DNA of 26,812 bases, from positions 1 to 26,812 of IMG/VR virus record IMGVR_UViG_3300027861_000167, one strand, 5' to 3'. Positions 1 to 6,909 of this stretch are shown in pieces (positions within the stretch are counted from its first letter, which is position 1; each line of letters starts with the position of its first letter). Below the pieces are notes generated by a model. That model worked only from the letters and a program-made list of their open reading frames with translations, did no database searches and was not told the origin of the DNA. The position numbers and the translations under genes are program-made. This DNA is from a virus.

Positions 1-2
1 CC

Positions 3-86
3 GAGGGCTTCGAGCTCGGCGAGGGCGCCCCGACTCTCGACGAGATGAACCCGACCATCAATGATCGCGGCCGGTGGCCCGAATAG
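3..86 (+). CDS. C-terminal end of an upstream gene (partial)
   Basis: The frame is open from the first bases of the window to TAG at 84-86, giving 27 residues ending in ...NDRGRWPE. Codon choice is G/C-ending like the other genes here, and the frame continues past the left edge. The fragment is too short to recognise. The stop is followed by a 14-bp palindrome and then a strong Shine-Dalgarno sequence for the next small ORF. Confidence 0.5.
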   Translation, partial: EGFELGEGAPTLDEMNPTINDRGRWPE

Positions 87-91
87 AAACA

Positions 92-105
92 CGCGCTGCA
101 GCGCG
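92..105. other. Perfect 14-bp palindrome
   Basis: CGCGCTGCAGCGCG is its own reverse complement. It lies six bases after the stop at 86 and just before the Shine-Dalgarno sequence at 111-119. It could form a hairpin at the end of the upstream message or be a protein-binding site. No T-run follows, so I do not call it a terminator. Confidence 0.4.
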
Positions 106-122
106 GACAGAGGAGAAGGCCC

Positions 123-197
123 GTGGAACGACCGGCACACCCTAGGGTCACTGCCAAACAGATCCGCCCGGCCTTTTCCTCGACTCCCCAAAGCTGA
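123..197 (+). CDS. Tiny hypothetical protein (24 aa)
   Basis: A GTG start is preceded by AGGAGAAGG at 111-119, one of the better ribosome binding sites in the window at normal spacing. The frame runs 24 codons to TGA at 195-197. The peptide is short and basic (ERPAHPRVTAKQ...) with no recognisable motif. The main support is the binding site and its position in an otherwise unexplained gap. It could instead be a leader peptide for the next small ORF, 15 bases downstream. Confidence 0.35.
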   Translation: MERPAHPRVTAKQIRPAFSSTPQS

Positions 198-212
198 AAG
201 CGAGGCCGGTGG

Positions 213-311
213 ATGTCCGCCCCAGTGTGGCGCGGCTGCACCGAGCTCGCGCTGCTCTTCCCCAACTTCTTCACGACCTGGATGTGCGTCGCGTTTTTCG
301 CTCAAGTATGA
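213..311 (+). CDS. Tiny hydrophobic, possibly membrane, protein (32 aa)
   Basis: An ATG with a weak GAGG at 202-205 opens a 32-residue frame whose C-terminal two thirds (ELALLFPNFFTTWMCVAFFA) is continuously hydrophobic, as expected for one membrane-spanning helix. It ends 13 bases before a strong inverted repeat with a short T-run, so it would be the last gene of its transcript. Small single-helix proteins are common in phage early regions. No family is recognised and it may be a chance ORF. Confidence 0.35.
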   Translation: MSAPVWRGCTELALLFPNFFTTWMCVAFFAQV

Positions 312-323
312 GCGGCCCCGAGG

Positions 324-362
324 AACCAGCCCCGTGCACCTGTCGGCAACACGGGGCTGGTT
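324..362 (+). terminator. Rho-independent-like terminator
   Basis: A perfect 13-bp stem (AACCAGCCCCGTG at 324-336 pairing with 350-362) encloses a 13-base loop and leads into TTT at 361-363. The stem is strong and the T-run short. It separates the left-edge transcript from the replication gene. Confidence 0.7.
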
Positions 363-433
363 TGATTCCGTCGCTGGACTCAGGCTAGCAGATCGCCGCG
401 ACAGCCTGGGGGATTATTCTGACCGACCACGTC

Positions 434-1360
434 TTGCGTGATGGTTGCTTCTCGTGGACCCGTGCCGTGAGCTCGAAGCACGGCCCACCGAAGGCAACCA
501 CCCGCCACGTCCTGCTCGCGCTCGCGCTCTACATGAGCCCGAAGGGCGACTCTTGTTTCCCGAGCATCGCGACCCTCGCGAGCGATACCGGGCTGAGCTC
601 GCGCAGCGTTATCACACACCTCCAAGAGGCGGCCGCCCTGGGCTGGGTCTCGAAGCGGCCGCAACCAATGCCGGCCAAGGGCAAGGGATGGAAGCGCATG
701 GCCTACGTCGCCACCGCGCCGAAGGTGGTGAAGGAGGTTCACCACGAAGAGCTCGCTGCTGGTGAACCTGTTGCGGAAGGTGGTGAACCTAACGACCGGA
801 AGGTGGTGAAGGAGGTTCACACGATGCATCCAGTAGATGCAACCAGAGATGCTGCCAGTGCTGCGGCGCAGGATCACGAGTCACTCGAAGACAGAACTGC
901 CCGCGCCCTGGCCTCGGGAAAGCTGAACGCCTGGGAGGAGAAATTCTGCCGCTCGAAGATGTCGCAGCTCGCGGCCGGCCGAGAGCTCAAGGGCGACCAG
1001 CTACCCAAGCTCCTCGAAATTCTTGGGGGCTTGAGCGGGCCGCCGGCCGTGGCCGTCAACGTGCCGAGCGCCGCGACCCAGGCGAAGAAGTCAGCGGCCG
1101 ACCTCGTGCACGACGAAGACCTGCTGCGCGAGCGCGTCGAGTCGAAGGGATACGTGCCGCCCGAGCTCGTCGAGAAGTGCGTGCGCGTCCGAGGTCGGAT
1201 CGGCGAAGAGGTACCGGCCTGGCTCGCCGAGCTCGCGGCGAACGCACCGAAGAAGAAAGAACCGAAACGCCTAAAGCTGACGGCGCGAGCTGTCGAGAAG
1301 AGACTGAAGAACATAGCCGCCCAGAGCAGAGACGCAGGAGACGGCACCGCCGTCGCGTGA
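434..1360 (+). CDS. Winged-helix replication-type protein (HTH_36-like)
   Basis: The N-terminal hundred residues fit the winged helix-turn-helix domain found in phage and plasmid replication initiators: FSWTRAV, then RHVLLALALYMSPKG, then CFPSIATLASDTGLSSRSVITHLQEAAALGWV. In this family the domain binds origin DNA. The rest is a charged linker and a Lys-rich tail (KKKEPKRLK). The start is uncertain. TTG at 434 is the first ordinary start that keeps the conserved FSWTRAV segment, but it has no good ribosome site. The frame is open back to 389, and ATT codons at 413 and 416 follow a TGGGGG. The gene contains DNA-level repeats at 721-821 that could be its own binding sites. It stands first in a run of replication-type genes. 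Confidence 0.75.
   Translation: MRDGCFSWTRAVSSKHGPPKATTRHVLLALALYMSPKGDSCFPSIATLASDTGLSSRSVITHLQEAAALGWVSKRPQPMPAKGKGWKRMAYVATAPKVVKEVHHEELAAGEPVAEGGEPNDRKVVKEVHTMHPVDATRDAASAAAQDHESLEDRTARALASGKLNAWEEKFCRSKMSQLAAGRELKGDQLPKLLEILGGLSGPPAVAVNVPSAATQAKKSAADLVHDEDLLRERVESKGYVPPELVEKCVRVRGRIGEEVPAWLAELAANAPKKKEPKRLKLTARAVEKRLKNIAAQSRDAGDGTAVA
721..821. repeat. Iteron-like repeat cluster, candidate replication origin
   Basis: GAAGGTGGTGAA occurs exactly three times, at 721-732, 776-787 and 799-810. The 9-mer GGTGAACCT lies at 761-769 and 782-790, with its complement AGGTTCACC at 735-743 and a near copy at 813-821. GGTGAA-N5-TTCACC forms a palindrome at 727-743. Copies 1 and 3 encode KVVK while copy 2 is read in another frame as EGGE, so conservation is at DNA level and not due to a protein repeat. 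Iterons inside an initiator gene are the arrangement of lambda O. Confidence 0.55.
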
Positions 1361-1370
1361 CTCTGGGGGC

Positions 1371-1407
1371 TTCACCCTGTCGGAGCAACGTGCTAGCATT
1401 GCTAGCA
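1371..1407 (+). promoter_or_regulatory. Promoter with GCTAGC-N3-GCTAGC operator
   Basis: TTCACC at 1371-1376 and TAGCAT at 1394-1399 are 17 bases apart. The -10 box is embedded in the dyad GCTAGC ATT GCTAGC (1392-1406), so a protein bound there would cover the transcription start. The same dyad recurs at 5246, 12066 and 14550. A leader of about 15 bases with AAGGAGAG leads to the ATG at 1423. Confidence 0.55.
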
Positions 1408-1422
1408 CTCAAGGAGAGAACC

Positions 1423-2739
1423 ATGACCAAACCGAACCCGTTCAAGAAAGCCACCCGAGGGAAGCAAGCTGTGAGCCTGCTGGTCTCGGGCGACAGTGGT
1501 GGGGGCAAGACGCTCACCGCCATCCAGATCGCCTGCCATATGGCGCACGCCCTCGGCCGCCCTGGCAGCGTCGCCGTGATCGACAGCGAAGACGGCAGCG
1601 CCGTGCTCTACGCCTTCGACTCCGTGCTGAACCAGCCCACCTATTGCTCGTGCGAGCAGTGCCAGCGCGGCGACCGGATCCCGCTGGAGTTTGACCACCT
1701 CGACCTGCGCGACCACAACCCCGACAGCTACCGCGAGATGATGCGAGCTGCGTGCGAGATCGGGTACGCCGTCCTGGTGATCGACAGCGCGAGCCACGAG
1801 TGGGTCGGCGTCAATGGTTGCCTTGAGGAAGTGGACCTGCTCAAGGGCGACGGCCGAGGCCGCTCCTCCGACAACGCCTGGAAGGTCGTGACCGCGAAGC
1901 ACAACGCCTTCCTCTCTGACCTCCGCGCGTGCCCCATCCACCTGATCGCAACGGCCAGGATGAAACCGAACCGGAAGGAAGAGGGCGCCGAGCAGATCGT
2001 GCAGCGCGAGAAGGATGGCCCCTTTGAATATGAATTCAAATTCTGGGGAACCATCAGCCGCTCCTCGCCTGGCGGCCTGCACATCAAGAAATCCCGCAGC
2101 GGTCACTTCTCGGGGAAGACCTGGAAGAAGGCCGGCCGGCACGCCGCCGAGCAGCTCCTGCTTTGGGCAGGTCACCTTCACCAAGATCCGCCAGCACCAA
2201 AGGCCGAGGCCGCGCCTGCCAGGGCGAAGCCAGCGCCCAGGCCGAAGCCGAAGCCAGCAGCGCCGGCCGAGGTGGTGGACCAGAAGACGTGCAAGCATCC
2301 AGCCTGGTCGGCGGCCGAGCTCGACGGCGCGACCGGCGCGAGCTGCGCAGCCTGCGGACTCTTCCGCGAAGACGAGCAGCCACCGGCCGAGGAAGACAAC
2401 GGCGAGAACGACCTGCCCGGCAACGCCGAGGAGCCGGCCGACAACCGACTGGCCGAGCTGGTCGAGGCGACGGCCGCGCTGCTGGTCAAGATCCCAGACG
2501 ACATCGCTGCGCCCTATCGCCAGGCGCTCACGAAGGCCGGCGACCATCTGCCGCAGCTCTCAAACGTGATGGCCTGCGTCGAACAGGTCGCGCTGATCGC
2601 CGAGTGCATCGCGCTGGTTGACGACGACACGGCGACGCAGTGGAAGAACCACCTGGTGAACGCCGGCACGGACCTCGCCAAGCTAGAGAAGATGGCCCCG
2701 TGGTGCAGGAGCAAACTGCCTGCACCGACGACGGCCTAG
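1423..2739 (+). CDS. RecA/Sak4-like P-loop ATPase with acidic C-terminal tail
   Basis: The 438-residue product begins with a RecA-fold NTPase of the AAA_24/Sak4 kind seen in phage recombination modules. Walker A is GDSGGGKT (residues 23-30) and Walker B is AVLVIDSA (116-123), followed by SHEW. Sak4 proteins are single-strand annealing or recombination ATPases; that role is inferred here from fold and neighbours. Two features are unusual: a CxCxxC knuckle (74-80) inside the ATPase domain, and a C-terminal extension after residue 255 with a Pro/Lys/Ala linker, a second Cys cluster (CKH...CAAC) and an acidic tail. ATG 1423 is chosen because AAGGAGAG lies seven bases before it and the ATPase sequence begins there; the frame is open further upstream but that stretch overlaps the previous gene. 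Confidence 0.8.
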   Translation: MTKPNPFKKATRGKQAVSLLVSGDSGGGKTLTAIQIACHMAHALGRPGSVAVIDSEDGSAVLYAFDSVLNQPTYCSCEQCQRGDRIPLEFDHLDLRDHNPDSYREMMRAACEIGYAVLVIDSASHEWVGVNGCLEEVDLLKGDGRGRSSDNAWKVVTAKHNAFLSDLRACPIHLIATARMKPNRKEEGAEQIVQREKDGPFEYEFKFWGTISRSSPGGLHIKKSRSGHFSGKTWKKAGRHAAEQLLLWAGHLHQDPPAPKAEAAPARAKPAPRPKPKPAAPAEVVDQKTCKHPAWSAAELDGATGASCAACGLFREDEQPPAEEDNGENDLPGNAEEPADNRLAELVEATAALLVKIPDDIAAPYRQALTKAGDHLPQLSNVMACVEQVALIAECIALVDDDTATQWKNHLVNAGTDLAKLEKMAPWCRSKLPAPTTA

Positions 2740-2754
2740 AAGGAGGCGGCCGCA

Positions 2755-3069
2755 ATGAGCCGCGAGAGTAAAGCCCTGGGCACCCGCATCGAATCGTCCA
2801 TCCTGAAGAGGCTGGACAGTGCGGCGTATGCCCTGCGGCTGTCGAAGGTGAAGCTGGTGACCGAGGCGCTCCACGAGAAGCTCGTGAAGCTCGAAGCGAA
2901 ACACAACAAAGGGCGGCCGTTCCGAGGTCGCCCAAAGGAACGAAGCAATGCAGCAGTGGGGAAGCGGAAAGCTACAAGGGTGGAACCTAAGCCCAAGCCT
3001 AGGAAGAAAGCCGGAACCAACAGCGCGGGCGCTGCTCCTACGCGCTCTCGACGCAGGCGCAAGAAATGA
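2755..3069 (+). CDS. Small ribbon-helix-helix-like DNA-binding protein
   Basis: This 104-residue, very basic protein has an N-terminal segment (GTRIESSILKRLDSAAYALRLSKVKLVTEALHEKL, residues 9-43 in outline) shaped like a ribbon-helix-helix domain: a short strand followed by two amphipathic helices. The remainder is a Lys/Arg/Pro-rich tail ending in RRRRKK, suited to nonspecific DNA contact. AAGGAGG precedes the ATG at good spacing, 15 bases after the ATPase gene, so the two are probably co-transcribed. The last 122 bases are shared with the next gene in another frame. The fold assignment comes from sequence pattern only. Confidence 0.65.
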   Translation: MSRESKALGTRIESSILKRLDSAAYALRLSKVKLVTEALHEKLVKLEAKHNKGRPFRGRPKERSNAAVGKRKATRVEPKPKPRKKAGTNSAGAAPTRSRRRRKK

Positions 3070-4939
3070 CGCGGCCGGCGAGCTCGACGCCTGGCTGGAG
3101 AACGTCAACGGATTCCCAGCTCACAGCCTGATCGTCGGAGCTCTGCAGGTGCACGTCGCCGAGGTGCTCGCGAGAGGATCGGGTTACGAGGTCACGACCG
3201 AGCAGGCGATGCAGCAGGCCAGCGACCGCTTCGAGAAGTTCGGGCAGGTCACGATCCCAGGCCACCCGAGATGCGTGAAGCTGATGTGCGCCTCGACCCA
3301 GTCGGCCATCTACTTCGAGAAGACTGTGCACGTCACCGGACTCCCATGGCCCGCGCTCTGGCGCGAGCTCCCAGGCGATCCGACGAAGAGCGCCCTGCCC
3401 TTCGAGGAGAAGGTGGCGCGGACGTGCGACCGCAGCGACTGCTCCGAGGTCGTCGCGGCCTGCGGCCACGAGCAGATCGAGGAAGCCATGGGCGTCGTCG
3501 GCGACGTGCCCTGGGACCAGCCCGCACCGCCCCCGCCGTGCGAGCACGACTGGGTCGAGACGCCCTGGGCGACCGAGTGCAGCAAGTGCGGCCACGAGCT
3601 GACGCAGCCCGTCGGATCCTTCGAGGGCCTGCCCGTCGGAGAGCAGAAGGTGATCGCGCCGGCCGCGCCGAAGCCGACGCCGAAGAGGTCGGCCCCGCTG
3701 ACTCGCTCGCGCTCGCGGAAGAAGAAGCCGGCGACCGTCGCGTGCGAGGCCGAGGGCTGCGAGAAGAAGCTGCCGCCCGGCGAGATGATCGTGGACGGTA
3801 ACCAGGTGCGGCGCTGCGGCGAGTGCTACCAGGCGACTCTCGCCACGGCCGAGGTCGGCACCGAGGAGAGCGGCCCGCCGAAAGGAGCCGACGCCGCCGA
3901 GCTCCCCTGGGCAGATCCTGCTCCTGGTGATGGGAGCAGTGGCAGCAGCAGCGGAAGCGAGGAAGCGCCGGAAGGGATGAAGCCCTGCCCCGCGTGCACT
4001 CACCCCGAGCCCCGCCTGCCGTGCTCGGTCTCTGGCCCGTGCGGTGGGAGTCGCTGGGTCGAGGTCGGCGGCCTGCCGGCCGAGGTCAAGTGTGGCGCCT
4101 GCGATCACGTCGGGAAGCACCACGACTTCCGAACGAAGAAGTGCGCCGAGTGCGACGCCTGCCCAGGCTTCGAGCTCCCCGAGCTCGGCGGCCCAGTGAT
4201 CGCGAAGCGGTGGGAGGTGAGCTGCCCCGCGTGCCCCTCGAATCGAGTGACGCCAATGGACCCGACCGGAGCCCCGTGCCGAGACTGCGGATACTCAACG
4301 CCGATACACAAGGTGTGCGGCGAGCCCATCACGCAGGCGTTTGACTGGGCTCGCTTCCTCGTGCGCGGTGGCCAGCCCGTGAGCTCAAGCCAGCCGAGGC
4401 GTTGCCGAATCTGCGAGGCCGCCATCGAATTCGGAGCGAGCTGCTGGCAGGCGCCGAACAACAAGACGAGCATCGCACACGATCACTGCGTGGCCGACGA
4501 GCTCGGATACGCCGCCGTGATGATCCGCGAGGGCAAGGTGGTCGAGGCCGAGCTGAACGCTGCGGCCGCAGAGAAGGGCGAGGCAAAGCAAGAGCCGTGC
4601 ATGGTCTGCTCCACTGGGATCGAGCCCGGCGTGATGTGCTACGGCCACGGCGACAAAGGGCAGCGCGTCTTCGCACACTACGAGTGCGTCGAGGGCAAGG
4701 GCGTCGAGCCGCCAGTGAGCGAGGGAGACATCCGCGACCTCTGCCAGTGGAACCCGAAGGAGGAGCGAGCGCCCGAGCCTGGCGACCCGTTCCACGCGCT
4801 GGCCACCTTGGTCGTCGGCGGATCGGCGAAGACTCGCATCCGACTCTGCGCTGGCTGTCGAAAGCTGAAGCCGCACCGCCGGCTGCGCAAGGAGGTCGCC
4901 ATCAAGCCAGCGGGAAAGCTGGCGGCCCTCCCGTTCTAG
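2948..4939 (+). CDS. Large multi-zinc-ribbon protein (663 aa), unknown function
   Basis: About eight Cys/His clusters are strung along the chain, near residues 160-174, 198-216, 266-293, 347-365, 382-405, 426-447, 486-514 and 551-580, with a final CxxC at 634-637. Most are CxxC...CxxC zinc ribbons and several differ in spacing. They are separated by Pro/Ala/Lys or acidic linkers. Residues 40-150 have no Cys cluster of this kind and may form a separate domain. I know no family with this architecture; binding of nucleic acid or of host protein are both possible. The ATG at 2948 has AAAGGAA eight bases upstream and is the only ordinary start before residue-rich coding begins, so the gene overlaps its neighbour by 122 bases. 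The C-terminus is complete, and the next start is eight bases after the stop. Confidence 0.75.
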   Translation: MQQWGSGKLQGWNLSPSLGRKPEPTARALLLRALDAGARNDAAGELDAWLENVNGFPAHSLIVGALQVHVAEVLARGSGYEVTTEQAMQQASDRFEKFGQVTIPGHPRCVKLMCASTQSAIYFEKTVHVTGLPWPALWRELPGDPTKSALPFEEKVARTCDRSDCSEVVAACGHEQIEEAMGVVGDVPWDQPAPPPPCEHDWVETPWATECSKCGHELTQPVGSFEGLPVGEQKVIAPAAPKPTPKRSAPLTRSRSRKKKPATVACEAEGCEKKLPPGEMIVDGNQVRRCGECYQATLATAEVGTEESGPPKGADAAELPWADPAPGDGSSGSSSGSEEAPEGMKPCPACTHPEPRLPCSVSGPCGGSRWVEVGGLPAEVKCGACDHVGKHHDFRTKKCAECDACPGFELPELGGPVIAKRWEVSCPACPSNRVTPMDPTGAPCRDCGYSTPIHKVCGEPITQAFDWARFLVRGGQPVSSSQPRRCRICEAAIEFGASCWQAPNNKTSIAHDHCVADELGYAAVMIREGKVVEAELNAAAAEKGEAKQEPCMVCSTGIEPGVMCYGHGDKGQRVFAHYECVEGKGVEPPVSEGDIRDLCQWNPKEERAPEPGDPFHALATLVVGGSAKTRIRLCAGCRKLKPHRRLRKEVAIKPAGKLAALPF

Positions 4940-4947
4940 GGGAGGGC

Positions 4948-5238
4948 GTGACGGCGAAGCAACTGGCCAGGAGAGGAGACCCCGAGACGAGCAAGCTGGC
5001 GGCCGCGTCGATCCTCGACAGCCTGACCAGTCTGCAGGAGCGGGCGCTGGCGCTGGTCAGGGAGAACCCAGGGAGGATCGCCAGGGAGCTCTCGACCATA
5101 GCGATGGACTCGGACCCCAGGACGGTCAACCGAAGACTCGGAGAGCTGGAGCGGGCCGGCAGGATACGGAAGGGCGAGGCCGCTAGGTGCAGGACGACGA
5201 ACCGTATGTGCTCGACGTGGTGGGTGGCTGGAGAATGA
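4948..5238 (+). CDS. Small winged-helix protein (phage ARRGDPETS family type)
   Basis: The 96-residue product starts ARRGDPETSKLAA, a signature I associate with small phage winged-helix proteins commonly near methyltransferase genes. It continues with a helical segment (LQERALALVRENPGRIARELS), then a recognition-helix-like stretch (DPRTVNRRLGELERAGRI) and a C-terminal wing. It is probably a DNA-binding regulator or accessory protein. The GTG start at 4948 follows GGGGAGGG closely; a longer in-frame reading upstream would overlap the zinc-ribbon gene and has no support. Confidence 0.6.
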   Translation: MTAKQLARRGDPETSKLAAASILDSLTSLQERALALVRENPGRIARELSTIAMDSDPRTVNRRLGELERAGRIRKGEAARCRTTNRMCSTWWVAGE

Positions 5239-5245
5239 TGGCACC

Positions 5246-5260
5246 GCTAGCCTTGCTAGC
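5246..5260 (+). promoter_or_regulatory. GCTAGC-N3-GCTAGC operator/promoter element
   Basis: GCTAGC CTT GCTAGC is identical to the copy at 12066-12080 and contains a TAGCCT -10-like box (5248-5253). It lies eight bases after the stop of the winged-helix gene and 41 bases before the GTG at 5301. No convincing -35 box is visible. Confidence 0.5.
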
Positions 5261-5300
5261 TGTCGGAGCTCCAGGGCATGATGCCCATCGGAGAGATCCC

Positions 5301-5615
5301 GTGCACCTAGTCGAAGAGATACGAGCGCAGGCCGAGCGGTTTGCACAGAGTCACCTGGCCGGCGGCGACGAGCCCGCGCTGGTCACGCGCATCGATCACC
5401 CCGAGCTCCCCGGCCAGTTCACCTGGATCCTTGAGCAGCGCGGCGAGGCCGTCGTGCTGATCGTGGTTGACGCCGACCACGTCCTAGAGGAGACGTCGAA
5501 GGTGAACGTGCGGGCCGACCTTCTCGCCGAGGGGATCCGCCGAGCAGCTCGCTGCGTGTACCTCGACCCGCACCTGGCCGGCCACCTCCGCGCAGCTCTG
5601 GCGAGGTCGAGCTAG
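5301..5615 (+). CDS. Hypothetical protein (104 aa)
   Basis: I choose GTG 5301 because CGGAGAGA precedes it and the operator-like dyad at 5246-5260 would otherwise lie inside the coding region; at its other copies that element sits just upstream of the start. An alternative is ATG 5235, which would add a 22-residue hydrophobic leader (MMAPLALLAV...). The protein alternates helices and hydrophobic strands (AVVLIVVDADHVLEE), suggesting a small alpha/beta fold, and lacks Cys clusters. No family is recognised. The stop is two bases before the methyltransferase start, so the pair is probably co-translated. Confidence 0.6.
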   Translation: MHLVEEIRAQAERFAQSHLAGGDEPALVTRIDHPELPGQFTWILEQRGEAVVLIVVDADHVLEETSKVNVRADLLAEGIRRAARCVYLDPHLAGHLRAALARSS

Positions 5616-5617
5616 GC

Positions 5618-6373
5618 GTGGCCCGAAAGAAGACGCCGGCCAATCCTGACGGCTACCAGTTCGTCAGCGCCGACCCGCCCTGGAAGATGAACAACTACGG
5701 ACTGGCGAAGCACGGCGCAGCTCGCAGCCACTACGCCCTGATGACCCTCGACCAGCTCAAGGCCGTCGAGCTCCAGCCGCTCCTCGCGAAGAACTGCCTG
5801 CTGGGCCTTTGGTCGCTGGGCACGAAGGAAGCCGAGGGTGCGCACCACGAGCTCGCGGCCGCCTGGGGTTTCCGCCTGACGACGCGGCTGCTGGTCTGGA
5901 TCAAGGCGAACAGGAAGTGCACCGGCTGCAAGCACGACTGGGACGCGCACGAGCCCGACCCGTGGAACACTCCCGGCCGCTGCTCCGTGGTCAACCGCAA
6001 GGGCGACCGCTGCCCGTGCCTTTGCCTCGGGCTTAATCCTCACTTCGGGCCTGGCTGCTACACCGGGCAGAACGCCGAGGTGCTCTGGCTCGGAGTGCGC
6101 GGCAGCGGATTCTCCAAGGGCCGAGCTCGGCGGGATGTCCGCTCGGTGCTGATCGCGCCGATGCCGACCTACGCCGGCACCGCGAAGAAGAAGCACAGCG
6201 CCAAGCCCGGCGAAGCCTACCGGCGCATCGAGATCCTCTGGCCAGAGCTGAAGCGCCTGGAGCTCTTCAGGCGAGGCGAGGCGAGGCCGGGCTGGGACGC
6301 TGCCGGCGACCAGGCCGACGGCGGCATCCCGGTGGCTGGACTCAGGGCGCCGACCCAGGGCGCCACCACCTAG
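5618..6373 (+). CDS. MT-A70-family adenine-N6 DNA methyltransferase
   Basis: The 251-residue product opens with YQFVSADPPW. The DPPW motif (residues 19-22) is the catalytic motif of MT-A70 N6-adenine methyltransferases, which use S-adenosylmethionine. Downstream family landmarks are LLGLWSLG, LLVWIKAN, QNAEVLWLGVRG, HSAKPGEAYRRIE and LELFRRGEARPGWDAAGDQ. Between the WIKAN and QNAEVLW blocks there is a Cys-rich insertion (about 101-147: CTGC, then RC, RCPCLC, GC), probably a zinc knuckle that may aid target binding. It likely methylates phage DNA against restriction; target sequence unknown. GTG 5618 starts two bases after the previous stop, behind GAGG. Confidence 0.85.
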   Translation: MARKKTPANPDGYQFVSADPPWKMNNYGLAKHGAARSHYALMTLDQLKAVELQPLLAKNCLLGLWSLGTKEAEGAHHELAAAWGFRLTTRLLVWIKANRKCTGCKHDWDAHEPDPWNTPGRCSVVNRKGDRCPCLCLGLNPHFGPGCYTGQNAEVLWLGVRGSGFSKGRARRDVRSVLIAPMPTYAGTAKKKHSAKPGEAYRRIEILWPELKRLELFRRGEARPGWDAAGDQADGGIPVAGLRAPTQGATT

Positions 6374-6829
6374 CACGACGCTGCCACCAGGTAGCCCTCT
6401 CGCTTCGAGCGAGCGCCCCAGGGCGACGATCTTGGGCCGTGCGCCTAATCAGGCGACCGCGACAGGCCGACGCTCTGGCGAGCTCTGAGGCGCCCGACTT
6501 GCCTGGCCTGCCGGCCTGGGTTTTGAAACTAAAGAAACTTGCCAGCGGAACGAACCGGATGGCCAAGGGATCTAAGGCGCCCGCGATGAGCTCACCTAAC
6601 CCCGGCAATTTTACTGGGTTTAGGCCAAAGCGACTCACAATCGACGGCACGCAGCCAGCCCCACCGCGACGGGGCTGGGGCCGATGAATCGAAAGCGGCC
6701 GATGCACAGTGTGCTTATATGTGCCCCATGTAACCGGGGATCCTAGACTTACGACGCCGGCCTGGTGGAACGGAAAGCGTTCAGATTCTGACAGGCGAGG
6801 GCGGCCCCAAAACAATCTCGCTACTAAAT
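6374..6829. other. Intergenic region with multiple hairpins, no convincing gene
   Basis: Codon usage here is less G/C-biased than in neighbouring genes, and I see no credible coding frame. Structures present: CTCGCT-TCG-AGCGAG (6399-6413), CGCCC-CA-GGGCG (6414-6425), CGCCT-AATC-AGGCG (6442-6455) and an 8-bp stem CCAGCCCC/GGGGCTGG (6655-6678). AT-richer segments lie near 6525-6540 and 6605-6620. TTATAT (about 6714) follows a small GCAC-AGT-GTGC hairpin and TAGACT lies at 6744-6749; either could be a -10 box. The row of hairpins directly after the methyltransferase stop could terminate that transcript. A 5' untranslated RNA or phage attachment/control region is also possible. Confidence 0.45.
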
Positions 6830-6870
6830 AAACTTAGTAATGGACACGAGCGGACCCGGTCGGTTACCTT
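6830..6870 (+). promoter_or_regulatory. Conserved promoter module, copy 1
   Basis: AAACTTAGT (6830-6838), two bases, TGGACA (-35-like, 6841-6846), 18 bases, then TACCTT (TAnnnT -10, 6865-6870). The same arrangement with identical spacings occurs at 8385-8425, and the spacer ends in GTCGGT in both copies. The predicted start of transcription is about 6877. Confidence 0.65.
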
Positions 6871-6909
6871 CCTGAAGTGAAGAGCAACGCGAGCAACCCG
6901 GAGACGACC

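Noticed and set aside
308-388. ATG ORF of 26 codons overlapping the previous stop as ATGA
   Set aside because: It is spanned by the perfect 13-bp terminator stem at 324-362, which explains its sequence better than coding.
721-821. Repeat cluster as a CRISPR array
   Set aside because: Units are 9-12 bases, unequally spaced, in both orientations and inside a coding gene.
1177-1422. Upstream extension of the ATPase frame
   Set aside because: It overlaps the end of the replication gene and the promoter dyad; translation is Arg-rich shadow sequence, and the ATG at 1423 has a strong ribosome site.
6396-6416. TTCGAGC flanked by complementary bases, resembling a tRNA T-arm
   Set aside because: The flanking bases pair as a simple hairpin, not as a 5-bp stem around a 7-base loop, and no acceptor, D or anticodon arms can be drawn around it.
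6439-6687. GTG ORF of 82 codons in the large intergenic region
   Set aside because: Third codon positions lack the strong G/C bias of all other genes, there is no ribosome site, and the frame covers hairpins and AT-rich islands.
6877-6909. GTG 6877 as the main start of the DpdA-like gene
   Set aside because: It fits a leaderless start (TACCTT-N6-GTG), but ATG 6910 has the same ribosome-site context as its sister gene at 8464, so I kept ATG 6910 and mention the alternative.
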